From: Metallosphaera sedula DSM 5348
GTDB taxonomy: Archaea; Thermoproteota; Thermoprotei_A; Sulfolobales; Sulfolobaceae
Assembly (NCBI RefSeq): GCF_000016605.1
Contig: NC_009440.1
Location: 1,178,001-1,242,000, forward strand
Reading direction: 5' to 3'
DNA length: 64,000 nucleotides
Of this stretch, positions 17,428 through 26,448 are shown piece after piece. The translations under genes and the position numbers were made by a program. The notes beneath the pieces were generated by a model. The model worked only from the letters and a program-made list of their open reading frames with translations, did not search any database and was not told the DNA's origin. Position 1 is the stretch's first letter; each line of letters opens with the position of its first letter.

Positions 17428-18075
17428 ATGTACTCTAGATATCCCCTGAAGCTTGTTACCGTAGACTTGTTGCATGAGGGTTGCTGGACAAGTTTCCTTG
17501 ATAACAAGGTTCAGGTCATAGCCCATCACAGTAACGGACGTGTAATGAGAGACCTAGTGGTCGGTAAACCTGAAAGTTTTAAGGTCATTAAGCGATTGGA
17601 TAGATCAACGCGAATAAACTCCATATCAAACGTGAGTTACCTTGATGACGGGAGAGTCCTCGTTGACATGATGCTAGATTACAGAAATTCTGTATTCTCC
17701 TTGCTGGACGCCAGCAATCTCTTCGTCGTGGAACCAACCATAGTTTACGGTAATGAGATCTGGAGCTTTCTCGCCTACGAGCACCAGGTTAATGAGATCA
17801 TACGTGAACTTCGTGGAATAACTAGGGTAAACGAGGTTAGAGTACAGGACTTCGATGGACTGGAACTCAGTGAGGAGGAGCTGGAAGTCCTTTCAACTGC
17901 CCTCGAAATGGGATATTTCAACGTGCCTAGAGAAGCTAACTTAAAGGACGTGGCTAGGGCCACAGGGAAATCGGTGAACGCGGTGGCTTACTCCTTGAGG
18001 AATGGAGAGAGGAAAATAATACGGGGAATTACGGAGTTGCTGAAAAGATGGAGATACCTGCCCAAAACTTGGTGA
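17428..18075 (+). CDS. HTH_10 (bacterio-opsin activator-like) transcriptional regulator
   Basis: The 215-residue protein carries a C-terminal HTH_10 domain (about 148-205, LSEEELEVLSTALEMGYFNVPREANLKDVARATG). This archaeal DNA-binding domain is known from bacterio-opsin activators. The N-terminal 140 residues form a beta-rich sensory region typical of the family. A TATA-like box about 25 nt before the ATG suggests a leaderless transcript. Its place between the HpaB-like gene and the MFS carrier makes it a likely local regulator of the catabolic island. Confidence 0.85.
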   Translation: MYSRYPLKLVTVDLLHEGCWTSFLDNKVQVIAHHSNGRVMRDLVVGKPESFKVIKRLDRSTRINSISNVSYLDDGRVLVDMMLDYRNSVFSLLDASNLFVVEPTIVYGNEIWSFLAYEHQVNEIIRELRGITRVNEVRVQDFDGLELSEEELEVLSTALEMGYFNVPREANLKDVARATGKSVNAVAYSLRNGERKIIRGITELLKRWRYLPKTW

Positions 18076-18262
18076 AATTCACGAAACTTTCTAAGGTTTT
18101 CACTGCCACTATCCGCTAAAAGGGACAAATTGCATTGTAAATATGCTATGATACCGGATTATGACATCTGGCATCTATTTAGAAAGCTTATAACTTTCAC
18201 ACATTTCTAAAATATTGTTCTATAATAAAGGTTTATATATTTCACAAGTTAAAAGAACTATA

Positions 18263-19663
18263 ATGGCAGATAGCTCTAATTTAAGGCAGTCACCGGAATG
18301 GTACGTGGCCAGAGTGGACAGGCTCCCTACATGGGGCCTATCATATGCCCTAATATGGGCCATGGGATTTTCCTTTTTTATAACCCTATATGACGTCATT
18401 AACGTGGGTTTCGCTCTTCCCTACGTACCCTTCGTGGTAAGCGCAGCTCAGGCGTCATTAATAGCGTCGTTGGGTCTATGGGGTTATGTTGTGGGCGCTC
18501 CAATCTTTTCATACATTGCGGATGTGGTGGGAAGGAGACCCACCCTAGTCTTCACTGCCCTGTTGACGGCGTTAGGAAGTTTCGGGGATGCCCTATCCGT
18601 GAATTATCCCATGCTGGCCGTGTTCAGGTTCATTACGGGGATGGCCATAGGGGCTGACTTGGTATTGGTCATGACCTACATGGCAGAGATGTCCCCTGCC
18701 GCTAAAAGAGGTCAATACACGAACCTTGCCTTTATAGGGGGTTGGGCTGGAATAGGAATTGGTCCCTTCATCGCTGCCCTCATTGTTACCTCTATACCTT
18801 CCATAGGATGGAGGATAGTTTTCGTTGTGGGAGGGATTCTCGCTGCCCTTGCTCTAGCCATAAGGGCATATGCTCCTGAGACGGTGAGGTTCTTGGCCAT
18901 GAAGGGAAAGTTCAATGAAGCTGATAGTTTAGTTGGGCACATGGAGACAACGTCCATGAAGAGAGCTGGCGTAAATCAATTACCTGAGCCCAACATGAAG
19001 GTGTACAATGTACCCAAGGAGAACCCGTTCAAGGTTCTCGCTAAGCCGAAGTATCTTAAGAGGCTCATAATCCTGTTCCTCCTGATGTTTACCATATACT
19101 TTATGGATTACCCATTCCTTGTGTTACCAGAAACATGGGTGAAGGATGTGCTGGGATATAGCGGGTCCCTGTTCTCCTCCGCTGTCTTCTATTTTGGGTT
19201 AGCCGGGATTGGGGCCTTCCTAGGAGCTATACTTCTAAGGTTCATTATTGACAGATTTGATAGGAGATACATGACAGTGTTTGGAGTTGTTGTGTTCACA
19301 ATTGGTACTGCCATAATGGCAATTGGAGGAATTGCAAGAAGCATTCCGACATTCTTCATTGGATCGTTCATTGCCGAGCTCGTGGGAGTTGGATGGTTCA
19401 ACGTTTATTATCTGCTATGCAGTGAGAACTTTCCAACAAGTGCAAGGGCAACTGGTTACGCCATTACAGACGGTATTGGACACGCAGGAGGAGCAATTGG
19501 ATTGCTCACGGTTTTCCCGCTAATCCCGATTCTAGGTAATATAGGGGCTTGGACGGTACCGTGGATACCTGCAATAGTGATGGCGATAGTTACAGTGTTT
19601 ACTCTGCCAAAGACCGTGAAGGTTAGACTAGAGGAGGTAAATGAAGCTACGGATCGGGTGTGA
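18263..19663 (+). CDS. MFS transporter, sugar/organic-acid porter type
   Basis: The 466-residue protein has twelve membrane helices and the MFS loop motif after helix 2 (DVVGRRPTLVF) and its repeat in the second half (IDRFDRRYMTVFG). Helix 1 has FFITLYDVINVGFALPYV, similar to aromatic or organic acid:proton symporters. The frame opens at 18215, but TTTATATATTT at 18232-18242 fits a leaderless start at ATG 18263. In this island it probably imports the acid that the downstream enzymes use. The exact substrate cannot be read. Confidence 0.85.
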   Translation: MADSSNLRQSPEWYVARVDRLPTWGLSYALIWAMGFSFFITLYDVINVGFALPYVPFVVSAAQASLIASLGLWGYVVGAPIFSYIADVVGRRPTLVFTALLTALGSFGDALSVNYPMLAVFRFITGMAIGADLVLVMTYMAEMSPAAKRGQYTNLAFIGGWAGIGIGPFIAALIVTSIPSIGWRIVFVVGGILAALALAIRAYAPETVRFLAMKGKFNEADSLVGHMETTSMKRAGVNQLPEPNMKVYNVPKENPFKVLAKPKYLKRLIILFLLMFTIYFMDYPFLVLPETWVKDVLGYSGSLFSSAVFYFGLAGIGAFLGAILLRFIIDRFDRRYMTVFGVVVFTIGTAIMAIGGIARSIPTFFIGSFIAELVGVGWFNVYYLLCSENFPTSARATGYAITDGIGHAGGAIGLLTVFPLIPILGNIGAWTVPWIPAIVMAIVTVFTLPKTVKVRLEEVNEATDRV

Positions 19664-19764
19664 TCTTCCACTCATATTACTCTCCTAACAAGTTTTTTGA
19701 AGCTCCCTTTTTCTGTCCCTGCACTGAAGCTGAAAATATTAACGAGTTTTCAGGATCTTAAACT

Positions 19765-20529
19765 ATGTACCAGTTGAAAGGAAAAATTTTCGTTGTCACG
19801 GGATCGGGAAGAGGCATAGGAAGAGAGGTAGCGATTGGGGCATCGCTGGAGGGTGCGAAGGTTGTGGTCAACGCGAAAAGGGGAAAGGAGGAAATGGAGG
19901 AGACCATGAGGGAGATAAGGGAGAGGGGTGGAGAGACGCTGGGAGTTCTTGCAGATGTGTCCACGGAACAGGGATGTAAGGAACTGGTGGATAGGGCGAT
20001 CTCGGCTTTTGGAAGAGTTGACGTCCTGGTTAACAATGCGGGTGTGGGAATCTATTCTCCCTTCATCGAGGTTGACGACAGGATTGTGGAGAAGCACTTT
20101 CAGACTGACTTTAAGTCTGTGCTTTACTGCTCCAAACTCGCTTCTCCCCACATCTCAGAGGGAGGGGAAATCCTCAACGTTGCGTCCCTCGCAGGAATCC
20201 TTCCATTCAAGGGTCTCTCAATCTACGGGGCGATGAAGGGGGCAGTGATCTCCCTCACCAGGTACATGGCCCTTGAGCTTGCCCCCAGGATCAGGGTAAA
20301 CGCAGTTGCGCCAGGGCTCGTGAGGACGAAGTTGGGGGAGAGCCTTCCCAAGGTGTGGGGAATGACGGAAGAGGAGTACGCTAAGAGGTTCACCTTAACT
20401 GGGAGAATCCTCGATCCGGCAGACGTAGCCCAACTGATCTTGTCCATCATTAAGGTTGAGGGAATGACCGGCCAGGTGATCACGCTAGATGCGGGGGAGT
20501 CGCTCAAGGGCTCTGTAGGAGTTTTTTGA
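19765..20529 (+). CDS. short-chain dehydrogenase/reductase
   Basis: This 254-residue classical SDR has VTGSGRGIG (dinucleotide binding), VNNAGVG, a catalytic Ser in VASLAG, and YGAMK as the YxxxK pair, with VNAVAPGLVRT after it. The length is standard. It reduces or oxidises a hydroxyl/keto group, here possibly a 3-hydroxyacyl-CoA in the same pathway (inference). A TATA-like box about 27 nt upstream suggests a leaderless transcript. Its 3' end overlaps that of the HTH-ligase gene by 26 nt in convergent orientation. Confidence 0.87.
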   Translation: MYQLKGKIFVVTGSGRGIGREVAIGASLEGAKVVVNAKRGKEEMEETMREIRERGGETLGVLADVSTEQGCKELVDRAISAFGRVDVLVNNAGVGIYSPFIEVDDRIVEKHFQTDFKSVLYCSKLASPHISEGGEILNVASLAGILPFKGLSIYGAMKGAVISLTRYMALELAPRIRVNAVAPGLVRTKLGESLPKVWGMTEEEYAKRFTLTGRILDPADVAQLILSIIKVEGMTGQVITLDAGESLKGSVGVF

Positions 20530-22579
20530 CCTCTTCCCTTACCACCTTCTTGTCTAGTTTGCCCGTGCTCGTCTTGGGAATGGAGTCCACGAAGATTATC
20601 CTGTCGGGAATCCACCAGTTGGGAAAGGCGTTCAAGGACTTGAGGTATTCCACAACTTCCTGTGGGGTAGTGGGCTCCTTGGGGACTACTAGGGCGACAG
20701 GCCTCTCTCCCCACCTTTCGTCATGAACTCCCACAACCACAGCCTCTGAAACCTTATGGAAGGACATGATCGCGTTCTCGAGCTGGACGCTACTGATCCA
20801 CTCTCCCCCGCTCTTGATCAGGTCCTTCTGCCTATCCACGACCTTCACGTTTCCGTCGGGGTCCACGACGGCAATGTCACCTGTCCTGAACCATGTGAAC
20901 TTTGCCTCCCCCTTGAAGTATCTACCCGTAACGAACGCACCTCGAACGGCAAGCTCGCCCATGGTTTTCCCATCCCAGGGTAACTCCCTCCCAGCTGGGT
21001 CCAGGAGGGATATCTCAAACCCGAAGATGGGGTAACCCTGTTTGGTCAGGACGTTAAGATCATCGCTCCTATTCACCGTCGCTATGGCCTCGGTCTCGGT
21101 CATCCCCCAGGCGTGGTAGGTCCTAACGCCCAGCTTTCTCATTCTCTCCATCAATCCCTTGGGTGGCTCAGCCCCACCCATCACCACCGTCCTGAGCTTA
21201 CCTAGGTCCTCCCTCTCCTTCTCCACGTAGTTCATGACGTCAATCCAGACAGTGGGGGCACCGGCTGCCAGGGTGACCCCTTCTTCCTTGATGAGTTCCA
21301 CCAGGTCCCTGGGCTTGGGTCTAATTCCAGGAAGAACCAGTTTTGCTCCAGTCATGAGAGAGGCGAAGGGTATGTCCCACCCTGATATGTGAAACATGGG
21401 TACAACGTCCATGACCACGTCGTTCGAGGAGAGACCCAGAACGTCACCTGCCAGCAGGGAAAGGGAGTGGATGAAAATGCTCCTGTGGCTGTAGATCACT
21501 CCCTTCGGTTTACCCGTGGTGCCTGAGGTGAAACAGCTTACGGCACCCCTCTTTTCCTCAAGATCGGGAAGTTCCTGCGCCGGCTCCTGCGAATCAATTA
21601 TCTCGTCGTAGGACTCATTCAGCCTGAAGGTTTTCACGTTGAGTGATGCCTCTATGTCCTCATCCATGAAAACTGCGGAGTCCTGCATCTCTTCGACGAC
21701 GTAATCCATTTCCCTTGGGTGAAACCTCACGTTTACCGTGTGAAGGACTCCACCACTGAGAGGTACTGCGAAATAGAGTTCCAGATGTCTGCTTGTGTTC
21801 CAGGCAATTGATGCAACGTTCTTCCCCTCGAGCCCGTTTTGCTTAAGGAAAGTTACGGTCTTCCTCACCCTCCTAGCAAAGTCCTCGTAAGTGTAAGTTC
21901 TCCTGGAGTTGGATAATCCCCCACTCAAGTTTATTTCAAGGGTGTTAGAGAGGGGAATTTGATCATCATAGACTACGTGCAAATTACTCAGGACAGGTAA
22001 TTTCGAGATAGTATAGGAGAGAAAGCTGGTCAATAAGGATTCGGGAGAGGGGTTTTCGTGTTTGGTCTCGTTTGGTAACTTCTCTTGGTCTGCTATCAAC
22101 AAGTTATACTTTCCCTTAATTCTGTCCTTAATTAGTGAGAGCGTGTCATTGGAACACGACAGATTGTCCACGTTCTCTATGACTTCCAGGACCTCATTAA
22201 GTAATGAGGAATTTACCTCAGACAGGTCCAGGTTCTTAACCTTTCTGACTACTAACTTTCTACCTTCATTTCTGAGCTTAACCAGAAGTTCATCGTCAAT
22301 CTTCACGTAATTCAAGTGTTCCACGACAATGGGAAAGAGGCGAGTATCCCCAGAACTTATCGTGGACAACAGGTTCAATGCCTTTACTCCATCATCGGTC
22401 AGGCGATAAGTTCCATCTCCATTTTTAGTGACTAGCCCGCCAAGCTTACGGAGGTGAAAGGAGAGACTAGGACTGTCCAACCCCAGCTCGTTCGCCAACT
22501 CAGAGAAGGTTTTCGGAGTCGATAGTGACTGGATTATCCTCCTTCTCGTCTCATTTGATATGGCTTCGAATATATCCAT
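20504..22579 (-). CDS. ArsR-like winged helix fused to AMP-forming acyl-CoA synthetase
   Basis: One uninterrupted 691-residue frame. Residues about 1-75 are an ArsR/HTH_20-like winged helix (IFEAISNETRRRIIQSL, then FSELANELGLDSPSLSFHLRKLGGLV and a wing DGTYRLTDDG). A linker of about 110 residues follows. The rest is a complete ANL ligase: TSGTTGKPKG phosphate loop, GMTETEA, WFRTGDIAVVDPDG, VVDRQKDLIKSGGEW hinge, and the C-terminal catalytic Lys in PKTSTGKLDK. It should activate a carboxylate to acyl-AMP and acyl-CoA and bind DNA. ATG 22579 is preferred to 22603 because TTAAAT lies about 26 nt before it. The fusion is not a frameshift artefact, and I know of no standard family with this order. 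Confidence 0.85.
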   Translation of the reverse strand: MDIFEAISNETRRRIIQSLSTPKTFSELANELGLDSPSLSFHLRKLGGLVTKNGDGTYRLTDDGVKALNLLSTISSGDTRLFPIVVEHLNYVKIDDELLVKLRNEGRKLVVRKVKNLDLSEVNSSLLNEVLEVIENVDNLSCSNDTLSLIKDRIKGKYNLLIADQEKLPNETKHENPSPESLLTSFLSYTISKLPVLSNLHVVYDDQIPLSNTLEINLSGGLSNSRRTYTYEDFARRVRKTVTFLKQNGLEGKNVASIAWNTSRHLELYFAVPLSGGVLHTVNVRFHPREMDYVVEEMQDSAVFMDEDIEASLNVKTFRLNESYDEIIDSQEPAQELPDLEEKRGAVSCFTSGTTGKPKGVIYSHRSIFIHSLSLLAGDVLGLSSNDVVMDVVPMFHISGWDIPFASLMTGAKLVLPGIRPKPRDLVELIKEEGVTLAAGAPTVWIDVMNYVEKEREDLGKLRTVVMGGAEPPKGLMERMRKLGVRTYHAWGMTETEAIATVNRSDDLNVLTKQGYPIFGFEISLLDPAGRELPWDGKTMGELAVRGAFVTGRYFKGEAKFTWFRTGDIAVVDPDGNVKVVDRQKDLIKSGGEWISSVQLENAIMSFHKVSEAVVVGVHDERWGERPVALVVPKEPTTPQEVVEYLKSLNAFPNWWIPDRIIFVDSIPKTSTGKLDKKVVREEVKKLLQSP

Positions 22580-23319
22580 AAGTCCAAAAGAATATTTACA
22601 CATTTAAGTTTTTCGTAATTTTCTGTTTAGTAAAGAAAAATTTACCCTTGACAGTTAGGTGAGACATTTCAAGGGGTGAGACTCGGTAATTCCAGCTAAG
22701 GAAAAAGACTCAATACCCTTGCTTCTTGGCCTCTCCCGTCCTGATGTTAGGGAGTCCCTAAATGTGAAGGAATCAGATAAAGAGAGGGAGTAGCGGAGGA
22801 ATGACTTGGAATAGAGTGGGACATGTACCTAGCTAACGAGATCTTTAATAATATACATAGTATGTCTTTATGGAAGTCGCATTTAATCTCCTTGGACAGG
22901 CTCAGAGTTAAGGACTAACCTCCTTTAAAGGTAGTTGCATTCGAATCGAAACTTCCTCTCGCTAGATGGATATAACGGTGGAAACGTAATGAACTATACT
23001 TCAGGATGGAGTCTAGGAAAACGTGTGAAGTACTTTGATGCATAAGAAACCTTCTAACGAAGCTATATATATGGAGTTCCAAGAAAATCACCAGAACTGT
23101 TTGAGGTAGAGCGGGGGAGAGTGCTTATTATAAAAGCTTTTATATCGTAATACACTCTTGATAATGAGTTGCCCCTAGAAACATGAATCTCGATGTCGCG
23201 AATTAACTAAAAACTGTTCAGATTGCTTACGGCAATGATTGTGAATCAAATTGGGTTTTTATAGTATTAGGATAGAAAAAATAATAGGATGATCAGGATA
23301 ATAGGAAATTGAAGGAAAA
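22580..23319. other. long spacer, possible debris of mobile elements
   Basis: About 740 bp without a supported gene. On the minus strand near 22725-22770 there is a short frame GLPNIRTGEAKKQGY followed by a stop. It looks like the C-terminus of a lost protein, possibly a transposon protein (weak). Several TATA-like runs and a TTATAAAAGCTTTTATA palindrome near 23140-23156 are present. I see nothing else. Confidence 0.3.
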
Positions 23320-23457
23320 ATGAGGTTAAACCCAGTTCAAACCCAACTCGTAATCAAGTTAGCCATGATGGGAGCAGCAGCAACTGCGTTGCTGTTAGCT
23401 AGCCACGGAGTTATAATACACGCTGGAATATCAACTGGAAACTTAGGTGGAGGGTAA
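23320..23457 (+). CDS. 45-residue single-span membrane protein
   Basis: A small gene with a good ribosome site (GAAGGAAAA before the ATG) encodes a polar N-terminus, one hydrophobic helix (LAMMGAAATALLLASHGVII) and a glycine-rich tail (GISTGNLGGG). The sequence is clearly not random, and small one-helix proteins of this kind often assist larger membrane complexes. No family is recognised. It stands alone before the frameshifted regulator, so its partner is unknown. Confidence 0.55.
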   Translation: MRLNPVQTQLVIKLAMMGAAATALLLASHGVIIHAGISTGNLGGG

Positions 23458-23571
23458 AGGATTTTTATAAGGATAGATTTTAGTTATTCACTTATTTAAT
23501 GTGTAACAGCATTCTACTTTTTACCCCAAGGTTTAAGAGTTACTTATTTACTAATTTAGTATTGAACAAGG

Positions 23572-24685
23572 ATGAGTAAGACTGAGGTTGACGATGCTAC
23601 TATTTCCAGAGTTCTCATGTACATTCAAAGGTTTGGAGACCTTAATCCTAGGATACTTGGTGCTCTTGCGCACAATAAAAACATGGATTCCGTTATTAAG
23701 TTAATCAAAGAAGAATTTTCCCTTAACGTATCTTACATAGCTAGATATAAATCAATAGGATTAAAGGCTCTTTTTTTTTTTGTTAGTGAATGCTGACCCA
23801 AGAATAGAACTTGTGGATATATATGAAATATTTGATGGCTATCCTGTGTTTGTGGAGAGAGATCAAACACGTAACGAGAAGCTGATAATTGGTTTAACTA
23901 TTCCTCCAAAATTTGAAAATGATATAGTAAACATCATAAACGAACTAGAACAGCGTGGAGTATTTGATATAATAGATTTCCTTAATATTGAAGATAGTAT
24001 ACAGTTTACCTATGATTTTTCTACCTATGATTTTAAACTTCGTAGGTATAAGGAACAATTCCTAGTAGAACCTAGGGAACCTGTCTATTTCCCTGATTTA
24101 AGTGACGGATTTGAACCGGATTGGATCGATCTTCAAATAATTGGAAAGAAACAAGAAAGAAATTTCCTATCGCTTAAGGATATAGCTAAGATGATTGGAG
24201 AAAATTATAGAACTGTTTTAAGGCATTATCAAGAACATATAATTGGAAAAGGGTTAATTAGTGTATTTGGAATACGACTTAATGGGGAGAATCAAACGAG
24301 GATATCTATAATTTTTGATGAAAATGAAGATTTCCTCAGAGAACTTACTAGAATACCTACACTAACTCACGTTCATAGGCTAAGCAAGAACAAGTACTAT
24401 GGTATAGCCTTTCTGGAAGATTCGATTGCCAGCGGTATCCTAGAATATATCTCTCAGCTAAAATATAAATATCATGTAGATGCAGACGTAATGATACACC
24501 CCTTCGAACCGAGACTGAAGTATCTGCTAGCAGCTTCGATACCGTATGAACATTTCACTGTGGACGGAAGATGGACCATGGACAAGCAAAGGATAAGAGA
24601 TAGTATAGAGAGAGTTGTGAGGAAACTAAAGGCGCCTGGTTCAACACAGAGCTACCACATTCCCAGACTGGGCAAAATAGAGTAA
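23572..24685 (+). pseudogene. putative winged-helix regulator broken by a T11 run
   Basis: Two frames (23572-23796 and 23780-24685) fit one protein of about 370 residues. They join at a run of eleven T at 23771-23781. With ten T the frame reads KALFFLLVNADPRIELVD without a break. The second part contains a helix-turn-helix-like stretch (FLSLKDIAKMIGENYRTVLRHY) followed by a possible sensor region resembling a distant Lrp-type layout. The gene is AT-richer than its neighbours, which hints at transfer. It could be decay, slippage-regulated expression or a sequencing error. The function is unknown. Confidence 0.6.
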
Positions 24686-24908
24686 TAACTTAACTTCGTG
24701 AACTGTACATTCGACCTGGTATTTCAGAACTTATCCACATCCTCTTAAATCATGAGTAACCCTTTATGCTCGGTCCGTTTTCCGTTTCCAGAAACTAGAA
24801 CCCATATCCTTCTATTAGATTTCGCGACCTGCTGGAGACAACGGGTTAACTACTTCTTCACTCCTCAATTGATCCTAAACCATTTAATCTCCTGGATACT
24901 CTATCCAT

Positions 24909-25577
24909 ATGGACATCTACGAAGCAATTAAGGGAAGGAGAGACGTAAGAAGTTATTTTAAACCAGATCCGATACCACACGAGGTCCTTTCCAAGATCCT
25001 CCTAGCTGCTCATCTAGCTCCGTCTGTGGGTTATTCTCAACCGTGGACTTTCATCATAATAAAGGATCCAAACATCAAGAGGAAAGTGAAGGATGAGGTA
25101 GAAAGACAAAGAACTGGATATAGGGAACTACTCGACGAGAAGAGGAGAGCACTCTTCGATACCATCAAAATAGAGGGAATAATGGAGGCCCCCATAAATC
25201 TAGCAGTGACTGCTGACTGTTCGAGATTCGGTCCACACGTCCTAGGCAGGATAACCATGCCAGAAACGTGTCAGTATAGCGTTGTACTCGCAATTGAAAA
25301 CCTTTGGCTGGCAGCTAGGGCAGAGAATGTTGGTGTTGGGTGGGTGAGCTTCCTTGATAAAGAGAAGGTAAAAGGCCTACTTGAAATTCCAAGGGATATT
25401 GATCTCGTCGCCTACCTTACCATGGGATATGTGACCTCTTTCCCGGAAAGACCAGAGCTGGAGCAGAGAGGCTGGAATAGCAGACTTCCCCTATCCGAGA
25501 TAGTATTTCAAGACGCCTGGGGTAAGAGACCAGATCCGGACCTTATCAGGATCCTGAACGAAACGAAACTGGAGTGA
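24909..25577 (+). CDS. bluB: BluB-like nitroreductase-fold enzyme (5,6-dimethylbenzimidazole synthase type)
   Basis: The 222-residue flavin enzyme starts with [14 protein letters not shown] and continues with [50 protein letters not shown] and [18 protein letters not shown]-like segments. These are the conserved blocks of BluB, which breaks down FMN to make the lower ligand of cobalamin. It is more similar to BluB than to general nitroreductases. A TATA-like box lies about 24 nt before the ATG. No other cobamide gene is in the window, so an alternative flavin-dependent role remains possible. Confidence 0.75.
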   Translation: MDIYEAIKGRRDVRSYFKPDPIPHEVLSKILLAAHLAPSVGYSQPWTFIIIKDPNIKRKVKDEVERQRTGYRELLDEKRRALFDTIKIEGIMEAPINLAVTADCSRFGPHVLGRITMPETCQYSVVLAIENLWLAARAENVGVGWVSFLDKEKVKGLLEIPRDIDLVAYLTMGYVTSFPERPELEQRGWNSRLPLSEIVFQDAWGKRPDPDLIRILNETKLE

Positions 25578-25683
25578 CCTCTTACCCCTCATCGCTCCTA
25601 ACTCGTGCTTTCTTTTACTATTTAACTTTAAACTATTTAAATAAGCTGAAGGATTTAAGTAAACTCGCTAATTATATCTCACA

Positions 25684-26448
25684 ATGATAATAGCCCAAGC
25701 TCAAACAATATCCCAATCTCTAAGTCAATTAGGAACAGAATTTGTTAATGCCATACCCTCGATCATTTTATTTGTTATCATCGTTATAATAGAATATGTC
25801 GTAGCCCAGATAGTCGCAGGCGTGATAAGGAGGATACTACCGAGAATAATGACCGGACCGTCTTCTGCCATTAGCACTGACCTAGTTCCAGGCGTTGTGA
25901 AGGCGCTAATAATACTGTTGGCGTTAGCAGTTGCGTTTTCGGTACTTAACCTAGGACCAGCAACGGTATACATTGCTGAGGTGGCGAGATACTTACCAGC
26001 GCTTGCGGGAGCAATTCTCCTTCTAACGCTGGGACTTTCCCTGGTCAACATCGTTATCGACTATATGATGAAGCAAATGAACACAGGTGACCCGTTCGTT
26101 CAGACCATTTTCGCGGTTCTGAGGTTCGGAATATACGCCGTGATTATCACCGTCGCTGCAACCCTCGCCATATTTTACTGGATACCGAGCATTAGCCCCT
26201 ACCTCTTCTACGACATTATACTAGCGTCAGTTATCCTGATGTTCGCCTTCACGATCACGGACAAGGCCTTCGAATCCATCTCCAGGTCTGATCCAAACGC
26301 TACCACGTTAACGTCATACGGGAAGTTCGTCCTCTACACTATCTTCATACTAATTGCAGTGGCGATCATAACTCAGCCCTTCGCTAACGTGTCAGGTGTG
26401 CTCCAGAGAGTGTCCGGAGCGAGAAAAATTCAGCTAATAATTATTTGA
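25684..26448 (+). pseudogene. TM-helix/mechanosensitive channel-like gene, 5' part, IS-disrupted
   Basis: The hydrophobic protein has about five to six membrane helices and an N-terminal segment (IPSIILFVIIVIIEYVVAQIV) like the conserved TM-helix unit found in MscS-related proteins. Host coding sequence runs to 26406 and ends in GVLQ. The last 14 residues of the frame come from the inserted IS. The missing 3' part lies at 27635-27736. Rejoined at the 6-bp duplication, the gene would code for about 272 residues in frame. The truncated product may still insert into the membrane. Confidence 0.8.
26401..26406 (+). repeat. left copy of 6-bp target site duplication CTCCAG
   Basis: CTCCAG directly precedes the left IS end and recurs directly after the right end at 27635-27640. 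Confidence 0.75.
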
